Source: Methanocorpusculum sp. (GTDB taxonomy: Archaea > Halobacteriota > Methanomicrobia > Methanomicrobiales > Methanocorpusculaceae). From it: a stretch of 36,030 bases of DNA. Where the stretch lies: the NCBI GenBank assembly GCA_029987235.1, contig DALTWF010000016.1:1-36030 (forward strand), given 5' to 3'. Made by a program: the position numbers and the translations under genes. The notes beneath the pieces are model-generated. The model searched no databases. It was given only the letters and a program-made list of their open reading frames with translations, and had not been told where the DNA came from. How positions within the stretch are numbered: the first letter of the stretch is position 1; every line of letters begins with the position of its first letter. Positions 16,365-23,171 of this stretch are shown here, piece after piece.

Positions 16365-17270
16365 ATGTCTGAGCAAACCCGCGACCCTGATATTGTCTAC
16401 TGCCCGACGAACGATGAACTGCGGAAGGGCTGTGCACATCTTTCTGATGAGGTCAAGGCCTATTATTTATTATCTGCTGCCTGTGGTGCACGCGCCTCGC
16501 AGTTTTTTGCCGTGTTTGAAAGCGACCCTTCGTTAAGGGACATCCGACGCATCAAAAAAGGAACGTATCCGGGTATGGAATCTGATGTTGTCATTATAGA
16601 TACGCCGTATTTTACGAAAGGAAATGCACGGATGGATTGTTTCTGTTTTCCGCCGCAGCTTGAAGCGGCTGTACGCAGTTTCACGCTTTCTTCGGGCAGG
16701 GATTATTATCTGAAAACCATCAGATTCAGTCAGGATGAAGATTTTTCCATCAATGCCTCCTGTCTTCGTGAATGGAATTATGCAGTAATCTATCTTGAAA
16801 TCGCCGACCGGATGAATAAACGGGCGAAAGATGTCATCAAGGGAACTTATAATAAAAAAATCCGTGCCGAGGTAAATACGGTTCATGGAAATATTGCTGT
16901 ATGTCAGATTAATCAGGACTTTGACCATGATGAGCGCGTAATGCGGGCGGTTGTCGCATATTCCAAAGCAGCAAAGGTGATTTTTGAGGAACTTCAGGTT
17001 CCTGAGTACATTCTGAAAGGAAAGGTGGGCTTTGTAAAAGATAATCTTTCCCCAATAGAGCGCGCTGCACGGCAGAAAAAAGTCATATCCATGCTCAAAG
17101 CAAAGAAACCGGATGGAAAATGGCAGTATTCCCACAGGGCGATAAAAATTGAAACCGGCATTTCCTCGCGGGAACTGAACAGACTCATCGAAGAAAACGG
17201 GCTTGAACGGGGAAACGCCGGCGGAAGGGCGAAAGGAATGGCAAAGCCGCGGAAGGCAAAGAAAGAATGA
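16365..17270 (+). CDS. possible degenerate tyrosine recombinase (archaeal integrase-like)
   Basis: I do not recognise this protein with certainty. Its layout resembles archaeal SSV-type integrases: an R-box-like YLLSAACGARASQFF, a following TKGNARMDCFCFPP that could hold the conserved Lys region, and then NASCLREWNYAVIYLEIADR ahead of KDVIKGTY, which parallels the LRKW...DFIQGR segment of those enzymes. The His of the HxxR box and the catalytic Tyr are not in their expected places (IRAEVNT stands where HYL is expected), so it may be catalytically dead or a DNA-binding derivative. The C-terminus adds a helix-turn-helix-like segment and a basic tail. I chose the ATG at 16365, about 30 bases after a TATA-like element; an ATG at 16344 is also possible. 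It ends in a hairpin shared with the convergent gene. Confidence 0.45.
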   Translation: MSEQTRDPDIVYCPTNDELRKGCAHLSDEVKAYYLLSAACGARASQFFAVFESDPSLRDIRRIKKGTYPGMESDVVIIDTPYFTKGNARMDCFCFPPQLEAAVRSFTLSSGRDYYLKTIRFSQDEDFSINASCLREWNYAVIYLEIADRMNKRAKDVIKGTYNKKIRAEVNTVHGNIAVCQINQDFDHDERVMRAVVAYSKAAKVIFEELQVPEYILKGKVGFVKDNLSPIERAARQKKVISMLKAKKPDGKWQYSHRAIKIETGISSRELNRLIEENGLERGNAGGRAKGMAKPRKAKKE

Positions 17271-17289
17271 GTGAGGTTTTTCCTCACTC
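17269..17289. terminator. bidirectional hairpin overlapping both stop codons
   Basis: GAGTGAGG (17269-17276), a TTTTT loop and CCTCACTC (17282-17289) form an 8-bp perfect stem. It overlaps the TGA of the integrase-like gene (17268-17270) and the TGA of the convergent SIMPL gene (17286-17284), so it could end transcription from both sides. Confidence 0.65.
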
Positions 17290-18036
17290 GTTTAACGCCT
17301 CCGCACCGTTTCGTGCGTAAATGTCGTCATAGACAAATACAATCTCCACCGAAACAGAGACTTCGACGTCGTCCGGCTGAATAAATTTCCGCGGCGCAGG
17401 TCCGCACTCCTCTTCACATTTTATGGAATTGCATGAAGAAATCACTTCATCATCAATATCATAATACCCCTCCCAGTCGTGAGATACATTCACTGACTTT
17501 GTGCCGAGAAGAATGATACCGAGCGGTTCTGCTGCGCATTCCGCATCAAAGCGTGCCGCAAGAACGGCAGTACGCAGCGCTTTTGCCCGGGTTTCCTGTT
17601 TTGCCTCGTCTGAGAGGAAGTAGTTTACGCCGTAGGTTTCGCATGCTCCGGACTTTACCGCAAGGTCAATAATCTCTGAAATTTCGCTTAATCTCGGCGA
17701 AACAACCTCGATGCGGGTGGAAACCGTTGTAACAAGCTGACCTTTTCTCCACCGGCCGTATGCATCATATGTGCGGTACTGGGTGATGGATAAGTCATCC
17801 GAGGTGATTTTATCGCCTTCTTTTGCCCATTTGTTTAATGCGGCAAGGAGTTTTTCTGTTTCTTCGGTGACCATGTCATATGCGGTCTCTTTTTTGATTT
17901 CCTCATGTTCGATTCTGAAGGAAATCGAAAACATGTCCGGTTTTCCTTTTGCTTTTCCTCTGCCTGAAACATGGAGTTCAGAGTACTTTTTCTCACGCTT
18001 TGCAGCTCTTGTGTAGTCGGGGACAAATTCTGTCAT
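17284..18036 (-). CDS. SIMPL (DUF541) domain protein
   Basis: This 250-residue protein resembles the SIMPL/DUF541 family. ELHVSGRGKAKGKPDMFSI near residue 20 matches the usual opening of that domain (vsG.G...a.PD.a.i), and DLSITQYRTYDAYG and the late KALRTAVLAARFDAE helix also fit. Most SIMPL proteins are secreted or periplasmic, but I see no signal peptide here, so it may be cytoplasmic. Family function is poorly known. It diverges from the CARF-like regulator at 18148, with a repeated TTAGCA operator between them, so the two genes are probably co-regulated. ATGTAGT precedes the ATG. Confidence 0.75.
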   Translation of the reverse strand: MTEFVPDYTRAAKREKKYSELHVSGRGKAKGKPDMFSISFRIEHEEIKKETAYDMVTEETEKLLAALNKWAKEGDKITSDDLSITQYRTYDAYGRWRKGQLVTTVSTRIEVVSPRLSEISEIIDLAVKSGACETYGVNYFLSDEAKQETRAKALRTAVLAARFDAECAAEPLGIILLGTKSVNVSHDWEGYYDIDDEVISSCNSIKCEEECGPAPRKFIQPDDVEVSVSVEIVFVYDDIYARNGAEALNE

Positions 18037-18075
18037 ACTACATTGTTTGCTTCAAAACTATAAAAATATTCTCTA

Positions 18076-18098
18076 ATGCTAAGTTAGCATACTTAGCA
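18076..18098. promoter_or_regulatory. overlapping TTAGCA/TGCTAA dyads in a divergent promoter
   Basis: Three half-sites lie in 23 bases. ATGCTAA (18076-18082) and TTAGCAT (18084-18090) form one dyad. TGCTAAGT (18077-18084) and ACTTAGCA (18091-18098) form a second, larger one that shares the same bases. The cluster sits between the SIMPL and CARF-like regulator genes. It is most likely an operator for two states or cooperative binding by the adjacent winged-helix regulator. Confidence 0.6.
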
Positions 18099-18147
18099 AT
18101 ATGAGCAATCCGTAAATACTATATTTCAGCACGCCCAATGAATAGAT

Positions 18148-18933
18148 ATGGCAAAACGGCTGCGCGAGACTGTACACATCATCCCTCTTTCGGGCAATGA
18201 AAAGCGCGCCGCATCTGTTTTTGAAACGAATACCGCAGACCGTGTGCATCTTATTGTCCGCAAAAAAGACGCCGCATGGAAGAATTTCTCGGCATTTCTT
18301 CTGGAGAAAAATATCGATGTGAAAACCACGGTCTGCGACACGGCCAATCCAACGGAATTTCTTTCCTGTATATCCGGCATTATTTCTGCGGAAAACCCTG
18401 CAGAAAACAGCGTTTATGTAAATATCTCTGCTGCAGGAACCTTGTGCGCAGGGCTTTGCACCCTTGCAGGAATGGCACAGAAAGCAGCTGTATATTCGGT
18501 GGAAAACGGTGAAATCGTCTTGATTCCGGAAGTGGACGTTGTTCTGCCGCAGGAGCGTGAATCAGATGTGCTTGCAGAACTGGTGCATGCAGAAAATGAG
18601 GTGCTTTCCGCATCGGAAATCAGTGATATTTTAGAAGGGGAAGACTGTGAGGAAGAGATGTGTATTAAGGAAGAGAGCTGTTATTCATGCGCAAATCTGA
18701 TTTCTTTTAGTTGTGCTGAAGAAGAAATGAAGATTTTATCCCCTCATGCAGCATATCGTGCGCAGAAGGAAAAACGCACTATCCAGAGCCGCAATCTGAT
18801 GAAAGTCTCTTCATTCATGCGCAAAATGGAGGAAAAAGGTTATGTTGAAAAGAAAAAGGAAGGGCGCAAAATGCTTTACCGCGTGACCGAAAAAGGAAGA
18901 TATGCTTTTTATATGAGCGGGAGGAGGGGATAG
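18148..18933 (+). CDS. HFX_2341-type regulator: CARF-like domain plus winged helix
   Basis: This 261-residue protein fits the archaeal HFX_2341/DUF6293 transcription regulators. The N-terminal half is a Rossmann-like, CARF-related sensor with the signature VYVNISAAGTLCAGLCTLAG (about 91-110), which in related folds binds a nucleotide ligand. The C-terminal 70 residues are a MarR-like winged helix (LMKVSSFMRKMEEKGYVEKK, then GRKMLYRVTEKGRYAF). Between them is an unusual insertion with five cysteines (C167, C172, C178, C181, C189) that could bind a metal or act as a redox switch. AATACTATAT lies about 27 bases before the ATG. The divergent SIMPL gene and the TTAGCA dyads suggest autoregulation. 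No CRISPR array is seen in the window. Confidence 0.75.
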   Translation: MAKRLRETVHIIPLSGNEKRAASVFETNTADRVHLIVRKKDAAWKNFSAFLLEKNIDVKTTVCDTANPTEFLSCISGIISAENPAENSVYVNISAAGTLCAGLCTLAGMAQKAAVYSVENGEIVLIPEVDVVLPQERESDVLAELVHAENEVLSASEISDILEGEDCEEEMCIKEESCYSCANLISFSCAEEEMKILSPHAAYRAQKEKRTIQSRNLMKVSSFMRKMEEKGYVEKKKEGRKMLYRVTEKGRYAFYMSGRRG

Positions 18934-19003
18934 TAAATACCATCCTTTTTCGACCGGTGTGACGAAATAAAAGCACGCAATAAACGGCAAGCCCCTCCGG
19001 GAG

Positions 19004-19762
19004 ATGTATGAAACCACCGGTCAGGCAAAAGCATACGAATATCTCTATCATATTACCGGAAAAAACCCGCTGACGCTTGACCAGATTCTTGTTCTGCACC
19101 GGTTGTTCTATCAGGAAATTGACGAAAAACAGGCCGGTGTTCTGCGGGACAAAACCGTATTTATCAGCAGAAGCAATTATCCTGTATCAGCACCGGGTGA
19201 TCTGTCCCGTGAAATGAACGCCTTTGTCGCCGGGTTTAACAAAACGGAGGGAACCATTCATCCGGTAAAATTTGCCGCGCTGGTGCATCAGAAATTTGTG
19301 TTTATTCATCCGTTTATTGACGGAAACGGACGTGTCGCACGGCTCTTAATGAATCTTGCACTCCTGCGCAGCGGATTTACGATTGCTGTCATTTATCCGG
19401 TGCTCCGCCAGGAATACAATGCCTGCCTTGAACGTGCGCATGAAAATACGGATGATTTCTTTTCATTCATTGCACGGTCGGTAATTGAAACGGAAAAAGA
19501 ACTCCTGCGGCTCATTGAAGGAAGTGTCTCGGAATTTCCGGATGCTGTATATTCTGCCGGAAGTGAGAGAATAAATGAGAGAATAAATACGGTTTATTCT
19601 ATCATTTCAGAACACCCCGGCATCAATACAAATGTGATAACAGAACTCTATGGAAAAAGTATTGCAGCCGTAAACTGTGAAATTGCGAAATTAAAAACCG
19701 CAGGGCGTATTGAATTCCGCGGTGCAAAAAAGAACGGCGGCTATTTTTCAGTGAGAGAATAA
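19004..19762 (+). CDS. Fic family protein, 5'-truncated
   Basis: This encodes a Fic-fold protein, usually an AMP transferase acting on protein hydroxyls. The catalytic motif HPFIDGNGRVARLLMN is complete, with His102. The C-terminus is a winged helix (INERINTVYSIISEHPGIN), the arrangement of class II Fic proteins. The family's N-terminal part, including the inhibitory helix, is missing. Reading upstream of the ATG gives AINGKPLRE, which continues the homology, but the frame meets TAA at 18968-18970. The gene has therefore lost its 5' end, probably by a deletion that joined it to the tail of the regulator gene. If translated from 19004 the product would lack autoinhibition; otherwise it is a pseudogene. 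Confidence 0.75.
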   Translation: MYETTGQAKAYEYLYHITGKNPLTLDQILVLHRLFYQEIDEKQAGVLRDKTVFISRSNYPVSAPGDLSREMNAFVAGFNKTEGTIHPVKFAALVHQKFVFIHPFIDGNGRVARLLMNLALLRSGFTIAVIYPVLRQEYNACLERAHENTDDFFSFIARSVIETEKELLRLIEGSVSEFPDAVYSAGSERINERINTVYSIISEHPGINTNVITELYGKSIAAVNCEIAKLKTAGRIEFRGAKKNGGYFSVRE

Positions 19763-19810
19763 CTTCCGCATCCAACCCATATCTTTATATTCTGACAAGA
19801 CGAATACTAT

Positions 19811-19840
19811 ATGTTCTTCTGCAAGGGAACAAATTCTTAA
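19811..19840 (+). CDS. candidate nine-codon leader peptide before a terminator
   Basis: An ATG in the AATACTATATG context opens MFFCKGTNS and stops at 19840, one base before a strong hairpin terminator. A TATA-like TTTATATT lies about 25 bases upstream. The AGGGAAC at 19824-19830 repeats the 5' arm of the terminator and could pair with its 3' arm instead, as in attenuation. This may be chance. Confidence 0.25.
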   Translation: MFFCKGTNS

Positions 19841-19866
19841 GGGAACCCCTGAGGGGTTCCCGTTTT
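19841..19866 (+). terminator. strong terminator between fic and the tRNA
   Basis: GGGAACCCCT and AGGGGTTCCC are exact reverse complements around a single G (19841-19861), followed by GTTTTT. It would end the fic transcript or a short RNA starting near 19808, before the tRNA gene. Confidence 0.7.
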
Positions 19867-19890
19867 TCGTATTCTTAACCCTGCATTTGC

Positions 19891-19962
19891 GGGCCAGTAG
19901 CTTAGTGGTGGAGCGCCCGGCTCATAACCGGGTGGTCGCGGGTTCGAACCCCTCCTGGCCCA
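19891..19962 (+). tRNA. tRNA with CAT anticodon (elongator Met or Ile2)
   Basis: This is a 72-nt cloverleaf. The acceptor stem is GGGCCAG/CTGGCCC with discriminator A. The D arm has stem GCTT/GAGC, the anticodon stem is CCCGG/CCGGG with loop CTCATAA (anticodon CAT at 19923-19925), and the T loop is TTCGAAC. CCA is not encoded. The T stem GCGGG/CCCTC has one C-T mismatch. It lacks the GGG/CCC anticodon-stem pattern of initiator tRNA, so it is an elongator Met or an Ile2 whose wobble C would be modified to agmatidine. The sequence alone does not separate these for me. Confidence 0.9.
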
Positions 19963-20003
19963 TCCCTTATCAATAGCATTTTAATCTCAGACGTCAATTA
20001 TAT

Positions 20004-20318
20004 AGGTGGAACTAGTCCGGGCGGTTTGGCATCGCCTGTTATCCGAAGTTGTCAATATGCGGAGGACGAAGCCCGAAGACGGCTGCGGCAGTCTTTTTGA
20101 GAGCGTAAATACTGACGTTGATACCTTGTCCTGTAAGGTCGATGGCGCAGAAGGCATACTCCGGAGGGAATATGTCTCTGCTTGCTGCGGGCACCGGTTC
20201 AGGCCCGGAAGGGAGCAGACCTACCGTAAACATACGGCGCCTACGGGGTTGCGGGGTGGAGAAGGTATGTACGATGGAGACTAGGTATGTGCTTCCTACC
20301 GAGGGTGTGTTCCATCCT
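20004..20318 (+). ncRNA. ffs: signal recognition particle RNA (archaeal 7S)
   Basis: This is the RNA scaffold of the signal recognition particle, which binds SRP19 and SRP54 and targets membrane proteins. The diagnostic helix 8 is present at about 20196-20221: GGTTCAGGCCCGGAAGGGAG and then CAGACC, with the GGAA tetraloop and the conserved TCAGG and AGCA internal-loop strands. The ends pair, AGGTGGAAC (20004-20012) with GTTCCATCCT (20309-20318), giving about 315 nt, normal for archaeal SRP RNA. The exact ends are estimated from this pairing. The mdh start codon lies only nine bases after the 3' end. Confidence 0.92.
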
Positions 20319-20326
20319 CTGTTATT

Positions 20327-21277
20327 ATGGCAAAAGTTACTATTATTGGTGCAACGGGACAGGTAGGCTCATATATAGCCCATGCTGTATCGCAGTTTCC
20401 TCATGTACAAGAAATGTGTCTGTTCGGCAGACCGGGCAATGAGAAGTTCCTTGACGGGCTTGCTCATGATATGATGGATTCTTTTGCCGCACGCGGAACA
20501 AACACTCTTATCAGTACCGGTGTGGACCAAAGAGACCTGCGCGGGTCGGACATAATTGTTCTTACGGCCGGCATTCCAAGAAAGGATGGACAGACCAGAC
20601 TTGATCTCGCCCTTGAGAATGCGCGTATTGTAAAGCATTATGCTGAAATGATTGGTCGTCAGGCACCGGGGGCTCTTTTGTTCCTGCTTACCAATCCGGT
20701 TGATGTGATGACTACTGTCGCCTTAAAGTATTCCGGACTTATGCCGCACCGTGTTTTCGGACTTGGCACGCATCTGGATTCCATGCGTCTTAAGGCGCTT
20801 CTTGCGGAGTTCTTTAATGTGCATGTAAGTGAAGTGCATACGAGAATTATCGGTGAGCACGGGGATTCGATGGTTCCTTTATGGTCGGCGACTACTATAG
20901 GAGGTATCCAGATTGACAATCTTGTCGGTATGACAAAAGTTCCGCGCGAGGAGTTTATGGAGCGTGTGAAGACGAGCGGTTCATATATCATCAGAGCAAA
21001 GGGTTCCACGGTTTACGGTCCGGGAGATGCAGCTGCAAATCTTATCAAGGCGATTGTAGAGGATGAAAACCGTATGCTTACGGTTTCTACAAGGATTAAC
21101 AAAGAGCGGTACGGAGCAGATGGAATCTGCATCAGTATTCCGGCGCGGATTACCCGCGGGGGTATTTTCCCGGTGGAAGTGGTTATGTCTGAGGAGGAAA
21201 CCGCTGCGTTTAAGAAGTCTGTTGCGGTGATTCAGAGGGTTACTGAAGAGGCCTGCGCCGTTTTGGACGCGGAATAA
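20327..21277 (+). CDS. mdh: malate dehydrogenase (lactate/malate family)
   Basis: This 316-residue cytoplasmic enzyme interconverts malate and oxaloacetate with NAD(P). The Rossmann loop is GATGQVG (8-14), which resembles methanogen enzymes and not the GxGxxG of most bacterial ones. Substrate-binding arginines sit in IPRKDGQTR (R85, R91) and LDSMR (R154). The catalytic pair is D151 and H178 in IGEHGD, and TNPVDVMT is conserved. In methanogens lacking a full citric acid cycle it serves the partial cycle for biosynthesis. GRPGNEK after beta-2 might allow NADP use, which is not decided. The ATG begins nine bases after SRP RNA, so it is probably made from a shared or overlapping transcript. A T-rich tract follows the stop. 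Confidence 0.93.
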   Translation: MAKVTIIGATGQVGSYIAHAVSQFPHVQEMCLFGRPGNEKFLDGLAHDMMDSFAARGTNTLISTGVDQRDLRGSDIIVLTAGIPRKDGQTRLDLALENARIVKHYAEMIGRQAPGALLFLLTNPVDVMTTVALKYSGLMPHRVFGLGTHLDSMRLKALLAEFFNVHVSEVHTRIIGEHGDSMVPLWSATTIGGIQIDNLVGMTKVPREEFMERVKTSGSYIIRAKGSTVYGPGDAAANLIKAIVEDENRMLTVSTRINKERYGADGICISIPARITRGGIFPVEVVMSEEETAAFKKSVAVIQRVTEEACAVLDAE

Positions 21278-21300
21278 TTTTTCTGTTTTTTTTTATTTTG
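21278..21300 (+). terminator. oligo-T terminator after mdh
   Basis: The bases after the mdh stop are T-rich, with a run of nine T followed by ATTTTG and no stem. Oligo-T tracts alone end transcription in many archaea. Confidence 0.5.
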
Positions 21301-21351
21301 CAGGACTTATCTATTTAAGCCAGGGTGAACTGTAAAAAATAGTTGGTTATC

Positions 21352-22281
21352 TTACGCGTCAAGCAGAGTGCGGGATACAATCCATTCGCCGTGTGCTTCG
21401 CGGGTTGTTCCGACAATGAGCCATTTCTGACTGCCGTGTTCTTCAACAACGCCGCAGGCTTCTATTGTTTCTCCGGTGAATGCCTGACCGGTGTAGGTGT
21501 GGGTAAAAGACATTACATAGTCGATTTCTTCATGGTCGACTTTGTAGATTCCCGGCGAATCAAAAGCAAGGGAGGCGTCGGTGACTTTTGCTTCGATGGT
21601 GAGTTTGTGTGTTTTTTTGCCGAGGGTGATTGGCGGAACGGAATGCAGATTGTCATATCCGCGTGAGTAAAGGAGGTCGAAGTAGGTTCCTTGGAATTCG
21701 CCGCGGTTGAATTTGCGCGCCTCATGAGCAACGAAGTCATCAAAGGAGATATCGGGCTGGCGTTTTTTATAGACTTTCTGCCACATTTCATCGCTCATGG
21801 AGGGTATTTTTCCTTCTTTGACGAGCTGCATGAGTTTTTCGCGTGCGGTAAACCAGGTGCTCCCATATACGACCATATCTATATCGGATGCGTCATTTTC
21901 CAGGCCCGCAACAAGTGAACCTGTTGCACCATACGAGCCCGCAGGCAGGTCTAAGAGTTTGAAGAGGCGGGCTGCACGTTCGTTTCGTTTGGCAATGGCA
22001 TGGGCCTGTTCTTCGGGTTTTAAGACCTGTACGATGTCGGATAACGGTACACGATGGACAAGGTCAAGGTATTCGGGCTTATGTTCCTTAACCCAGGCAA
22101 AGGCGTCGGCAAAGTCGTATTTTTTGTATCTGAGTCCATTTAAGCGCGATACGCGGTCGCCGTCTTCTGTTGGAACATAGCGGAGGATGCATTCGGCGCG
22201 TTCCTGGTTTTCATAGCCGCTTGTTGCATAAATGCAGTTGTCAGCGGTCATAACAAAGTCCCGCAGGCGTATGGGTTTCAT
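21352..22281 (-). CDS. predicted nucleotidyltransferase (COG2413-like)
   Basis: This is a 309-residue archaeal protein with a Pol beta-type nucleotidyltransferase core: GSLVAGLENDASDIDMVVYG (121-140) has the Gly-Ser pair and two metal-binding aspartates (D133, D135). An N-terminal domain of about 110 residues with no family I can name precedes it, and a C-terminal domain of about 100 residues, mostly beta, follows. Substrate is unknown; such enzymes transfer AMP or similar to small molecules or RNA. I chose the ATG at 22281 (MKPIRLRDF) because TTTTATATCC lies about 22 bases upstream and TATAGTTATATG fits the start context of other genes here. The frame stays open for 36 more codons upstream, but that stretch covers the promoter. 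Confidence 0.75.
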   Translation of the reverse strand: MKPIRLRDFVMTADNCIYATSGYENQERAECILRYVPTEDGDRVSRLNGLRYKKYDFADAFAWVKEHKPEYLDLVHRVPLSDIVQVLKPEEQAHAIAKRNERAARLFKLLDLPAGSYGATGSLVAGLENDASDIDMVVYGSTWFTAREKLMQLVKEGKIPSMSDEMWQKVYKKRQPDISFDDFVAHEARKFNRGEFQGTYFDLLYSRGYDNLHSVPPITLGKKTHKLTIEAKVTDASLAFDSPGIYKVDHEEIDYVMSFTHTYTGQAFTGETIEACGVVEEHGSQKWLIVGTTREAHGEWIVSRTLLDA

Positions 22282-22389
22282 ATAACTATACATTGTACTG
22301 CCGGATATAAAAGAAATAGCATTGGGTTTTGGGAATAATTTAGGGGATAAAACAGTTGCATTGAGGTGTCGGACCTCTTCTGTGCTCAA

Positions 22390-22742
22390 GAGGTCCGGCT
22401 GGATGTATGAAAGAAAGTCTTATGCTTTGCTGCTGTATGCCTTTTATTGTATTTCCGCACAAGGTTTCAGGATTCCTTGTACACTATAATGTTGTTGATA
22501 TTTTGTTAAATAGTTTCTCCACATAGTATCTGTTGTTGTGTACAGGAGAGGCGGGATGTTTTTATCTGCGGCAGGTTTCGACAGGTGGTTTGTTTCAAGC
22601 GCGCTACGGGGCGGGCGGGTTTTTTGTAGATTTTTTGTGTGAGGTATGAGATTTGAACCTGGCGGAGTTGGAAAAGCCATGCTTATCGCTTTCGGAGAAA
22701 CCAAAAACATACAGGCGGGTCTGATTGTAGCACGCTCCATGA
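22390..22742. other. gene-free stretch
   Basis: I see no supportable gene here. A 98-codon minus-strand frame (22444-22740) has no recognisable domain, ribosome site or promoter. GGGCGGGCGGGTTTTTTG near 22611 could end transcription, but no gene clearly uses it. The stretch is likely decayed, like the adjoining fragment. Confidence 0.4.
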
Positions 22743-22933
22743 CATGGAAAGAAAACTGCAGAAAACATGTACTCCATTACCATCTCAAGTTTCAGTGTCA
22801 CTGTTGAAAAAAAAACCTGACCTTAAATGGTGACACATTCACTCAGATGATAGGGTCAACTTCATCTGGGAAAACGGGTGATGCAGGCGGAGTAAGCGGC
22901 TTCACTAAACCAGATAACGAAATACGTGACTGA
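22743..22933 (+). pseudogene. remnant of an unidentified gene, frameshifted at nine A
   Basis: Two frames read like one protein. From 22743 the frame gives AENMYSITISSFSVTVEKK. After the A9 run at 22807-22815 another frame continues LTLNGDTFTQMIGSTSSGK and ends in KPDNEIRD at a TGA (22931-22933). The alternating Thr/Ser/Val pattern suggests a beta-rich surface-type protein, but I recognise no family. No start region is visible, so this is the 3' end of a lost gene or chance. Confidence 0.35.
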
Positions 22934-23171
22934 CTTTTTCGAAACGGAAAATCAGCACCTCACTTTTTTCAGGAGCAAAAATAAGTCACTGACAATTTTC
23001 GCCTGCAAAAAAATCCCTCTCATGAAACAAACCCCAAAATAAAACCCCTGAACAATACAAACTTATACAAACTTTTATCCATTCATAAACCAGAAAGAAA
23101 TAGTAAACAGATAAACAGAAACTTATAACAGATATATCATACCCGCAGCACATTTCAGGTCAACAGATAAA

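Noticed and set aside
20006..20284. open frames within the SRP RNA gene
   Set aside because: The sequence is explained by SRP RNA structure, including helix 8, so the frames are incidental.
22645..22700. tRNA-like T-loop on the minus strand (GGTTCAAATCTC)
   Set aside because: The flanking bases do not form the T stem, and no acceptor or anticodon stem could be built around it.
22444..22740. 98-codon minus-strand frame in the gene-poor region
   Set aside because: There is no recognisable domain, start signal or neighbour support; it cannot be told from chance.
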